Of a stretch of 64,000 nucleotides of DNA, positions 62,494 to 64,000 are shown in pieces. The stretch's first letter is position 1, and the number at the start of each line of letters is the position of its first letter. The stretch covers positions 403,573 through 467,572 of the forward strand of contig CAVWRK010000011.1 in the NCBI GenBank assembly GCA_963757395.1, written 5' to 3'. The notes under the pieces are model-generated. The model did not search any database. It had not been told where the DNA came from and was given only the letters and a program-made list of their open reading frames with translations. Both the position numbers and the translations under genes were made by a program. The DNA comes from DATAOG01 sp963757395. Lineage in GTDB: Bacteria > Pseudomonadota > Alphaproteobacteria > Geminicoccales > Geminicoccaceae.

Positions 62494-62547
62494 ACCTCAT
62501 GCCCCCTTCGGCAGCGGCGATTGTTCGGCTCGGTTTGAAAGTCCTGC

Positions 62548-62580
62548 CGTTCGCGAAGTGGTTCTCTGCCGTCGCGAACG
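62548..62580. promoter_or_regulatory. 9-bp inverted repeat between lysR and puuD (LysR operator candidate)
   Basis: CGTTCGCGA (62548-62556) and TCGCGAACG (62572-62580) are perfect inverted repeats with a 15-bp spacer, midway in the 165-bp divergent intergenic region. This is where a LysR regulator controlling puuD and itself would be expected to bind. Confidence 0.5.
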
Positions 62581-62658
62581 AGCGTACCAGGAATGTCGGC
62601 GAAAGGCACGAGGTCGGCCGTTCGCCGCGGTGGCGGGTGGTAGCGGGAGGACGACGCT

Positions 62659-63867
62659 ATGACGGCGATCTTATGGGCCTGGATCGACTTCAGCGTGCGC
62701 TGGCTGCACGTGATCGCCGGCATCGCCTGGATCGGCAGCTCGTTCTACTTCGTCCATCTCGATTCCAGCATCAAGCAGCGGGACGGCCTGCCCAAAGGTG
62801 CCGGCGGCGAGGCCTGGCAGGTCCACGGCGGCGGCTTCTATCACATGATCAAATATCTCGTGGCGCCCGAGACCATGCCGGACAACCTGACCTGGTTCAA
62901 GTGGGAGGCCTACGCGACCTGGGCGTCCGGCTTGGCGCTTCTGATCATCGTCTATTACTTCGGTGCTGAGCTCTATCTGATCGACAATCATGTGCTCGAG
63001 CTGCCGGTCTGGGGCGCGGTCACGATCAGCGTCATCGGCCTGATCGCCGGCTGGGTGGTCTACGACCTGCTCTGCAAATCGCCGCTCGGCAACAACGACA
63101 CTGGCCTGGCCGCGGTCGGCTTCGTCTTCCTGGTGGCGCTCGCCTACGTCTTCACCTGGCTGTTCAGCGGCCGCGGCGCCTACATGGAGATGGGGGCGGT
63201 GATCGGCACGATCATGGCCGCCAACGTGCTGATGGTGATCATCCCCAATCAGAAAATCGTGGTCGCCGACCTGATCGCCGGCCGCACCCCCGACCCGAAG
63301 CTCGGCTACGTCGCCAAGCAGCGCTCGATGCACAACAACTATCTTACGTTGCCGGTGCTGTTCGTGATGATCAGCAACCACTACCCGCTCGCGTTCGCAA
63401 GCCGCTTCAACTGGCTGATCCTGGCGCTGGTGCTGGTGGTCGGGGCGGTCATCCGGCACTTCTACAACGAGCGCCACGCCGGTCGGCCCAATCCCTGGTG
63501 GACCTGGTTCGTCGCCGCCGCCGGCATGCTGCTGATCGTCTGGCTGAGCACCGCAGCCCCGCCCGCGGAGGCGGGCGACGAGAGCGCGGCCACCGCTCCC
63601 GCCGAAGTGGACGTCGCCGAGGTGGACAACGTCGTGCTGTCGCGCTGCAGCATGTGCCACACCGAGGAGCCGCTCTGGGAGGGCATCGTGGCGCCGCCCA
63701 AAGGCGTCATGCTCGATACGCCCGAGCGCATCCACCAGCACGCCGGCCCGATCCACATGCAGGCGGTGCTGACCCACGCGATGCCGCCCGGCAACATCAC
63801 CGAGATCGAGCCCGCCGAGCGCGCGCTGCTCGGCGCCTGGTACGACGCCGGCGCGCCCGCCGAGTGA
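62659..63867 (+). CDS. puuD: Membrane-bound urate oxidase with C-terminal cytochrome c domain (PuuD)
   Basis: Oxidises urate to 5-hydroxyisourate and passes electrons to the respiratory chain instead of directly to O2. It is a 402-residue protein. The N-terminal membrane part (about residues 1-290, roughly eight helices) starts AWIDFSVRWLHVIAGIAWIG and contains FYHMIKYLVAPETMPDNLTW and QRSMHNNYLTLPVLFVMISN. A linker rich in Ala/Glu leads to the cytochrome c domain with the haem motif CSMCH at about residues 330-334 and a candidate axial Met in HAMPPGNI. GGGAGGA precedes the ATG. Intact frame. It supplies the step between xanthine dehydrogenase and uraH. Confidence 0.95.
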   Translation: MTAILWAWIDFSVRWLHVIAGIAWIGSSFYFVHLDSSIKQRDGLPKGAGGEAWQVHGGGFYHMIKYLVAPETMPDNLTWFKWEAYATWASGLALLIIVYYFGAELYLIDNHVLELPVWGAVTISVIGLIAGWVVYDLLCKSPLGNNDTGLAAVGFVFLVALAYVFTWLFSGRGAYMEMGAVIGTIMAANVLMVIIPNQKIVVADLIAGRTPDPKLGYVAKQRSMHNNYLTLPVLFVMISNHYPLAFASRFNWLILALVLVVGAVIRHFYNERHAGRPNPWWTWFVAAAGMLLIVWLSTAAPPAEAGDESAATAPAEVDVAEVDNVVLSRCSMCHTEEPLWEGIVAPPKGVMLDTPERIHQHAGPIHMQAVLTHAMPPGNITEIEPAERALLGAWYDAGAPAE

Positions 63868-63877
63868 GGACGAGCCG

Positions 63878-64000
63878 GTGTCCGAGATGTCTCGCCGGGC
63901 GCTGCGCGGCCAGCTCCTGACCTTCACAGGCGACCCCGCCGAGGTCGGCGCGGCTGCCAGCCATCGCTTTTTGCCAGATGGCCTCCTCGTCATCGAGGCC
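63878..64000 (+). CDS. guaD: Guanine deaminase, N-terminal fragment cut by window end
   Basis: Only about 40 codons are present: MSRRALRGQLLTFTGDPAEV then SHRFLPDGLLVIEA, the typical opening of guanine deaminase, which converts guanine to xanthine. The start is GTG 63878 or ATG 63887, following puuD by 10-19 bp, so the two are probably co-transcribed. The HxH metal motif lies beyond the window. The assignment rests on this N-terminus plus context. Confidence 0.8.
   Translation, partial: MSEMSRRALRGQLLTFTGDPAEVGAAASHRFLPDGLLVIEA

Overview
The window is chromosomal DNA from a high-GC alphaproteobacterium. I infer a Rhodospirillales-like lineage but cannot name a species. The evidence is the carA / gatB-yqeY / dnaG / rpoD neighbourhood, a mitochondrial-fission-ELM1-type protein beside trxB, the membrane-bound cytochrome c-linked urate oxidase PuuD, and pervasive ATGA stop/start overlaps between co-directional genes. 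One property governs how everything else should be read: many genes, including essential ones (carA, carB, greA, dnaG), are split across reading frames by single-base shifts. About ten occur in carB alone. Because these genes are essential and the protein sequence resumes intact in the next frame, I read most of these as consensus errors in the assembly and report such genes over their full reconstructed span.

Layout. 1-2150: a lower-GC membrane glycosyltransferase abuts an enoyl-CoA hydratase cut after about 43 codons and fused in frame to a second, diverged copy of a stretch of the neighbouring CoA-transferase. 2150-8058: CoA-transferase, MarR-GNAT fusion, SDR, ZIP transporter, phytanoyl-CoA dioxygenase-like protein. 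8059-8645: an apparently non-coding stretch with a good sigma70-type promoter followed by consecutive hairpins, a candidate structured RNA. 8646-16612: a leftward series carA-carB-greA-ELM1-trxB-lysR. 16814-21362: yqeY, dnaG and rpoD rightward. 21784-26578: a squalene-cyclase-like toroid protein, a CAU tRNA, two small proteins, kup and an SDR.

26824-43292 is an osmolyte and one-carbon region: pyruvyl-transferase-like protein, FAD oxidoreductase, then a glycine-betaine/proline-type ABC transporter (binding protein, ATPase, double-length permease) coupled to a choline-kinase-like phosphotransferase. It continues with a dimethylglycine/sarcosine-dehydrogenase-like flavoprotein, a Gfo/Idh/MocA oxidoreductase and a ThuA protein. 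This transporter locus is interrupted between binding protein and ATPase by an IS630-family element and a low-GC membrane TPR gene. A Phd/PIN toxin-antitoxin pair sits between the kinase and the flavoprotein.

43323-45994 holds a VOC dioxygenase-like protein and glnS. 46621-64000 is a purine-degradation supercluster. Leftward are an M20 amidohydrolase, 8-oxoguanine-deaminase-like protein, allantoate-amidohydrolase-like protein and uraD. Rightward are uraH, xdhA, xdhB, xdhC and a BMP-family nucleoside-type ABC transporter (ATPase, two permeases, Tat-exported binding protein), then a BrnT/BrnA-like pair, a LysR regulator, puuD and the start of guaD. Together these could import purines or nucleosides and carry guanine and xanthine through urate and 5-hydroxyisourate toward allantoin and allantoate. 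Allantoinase is not in the window.
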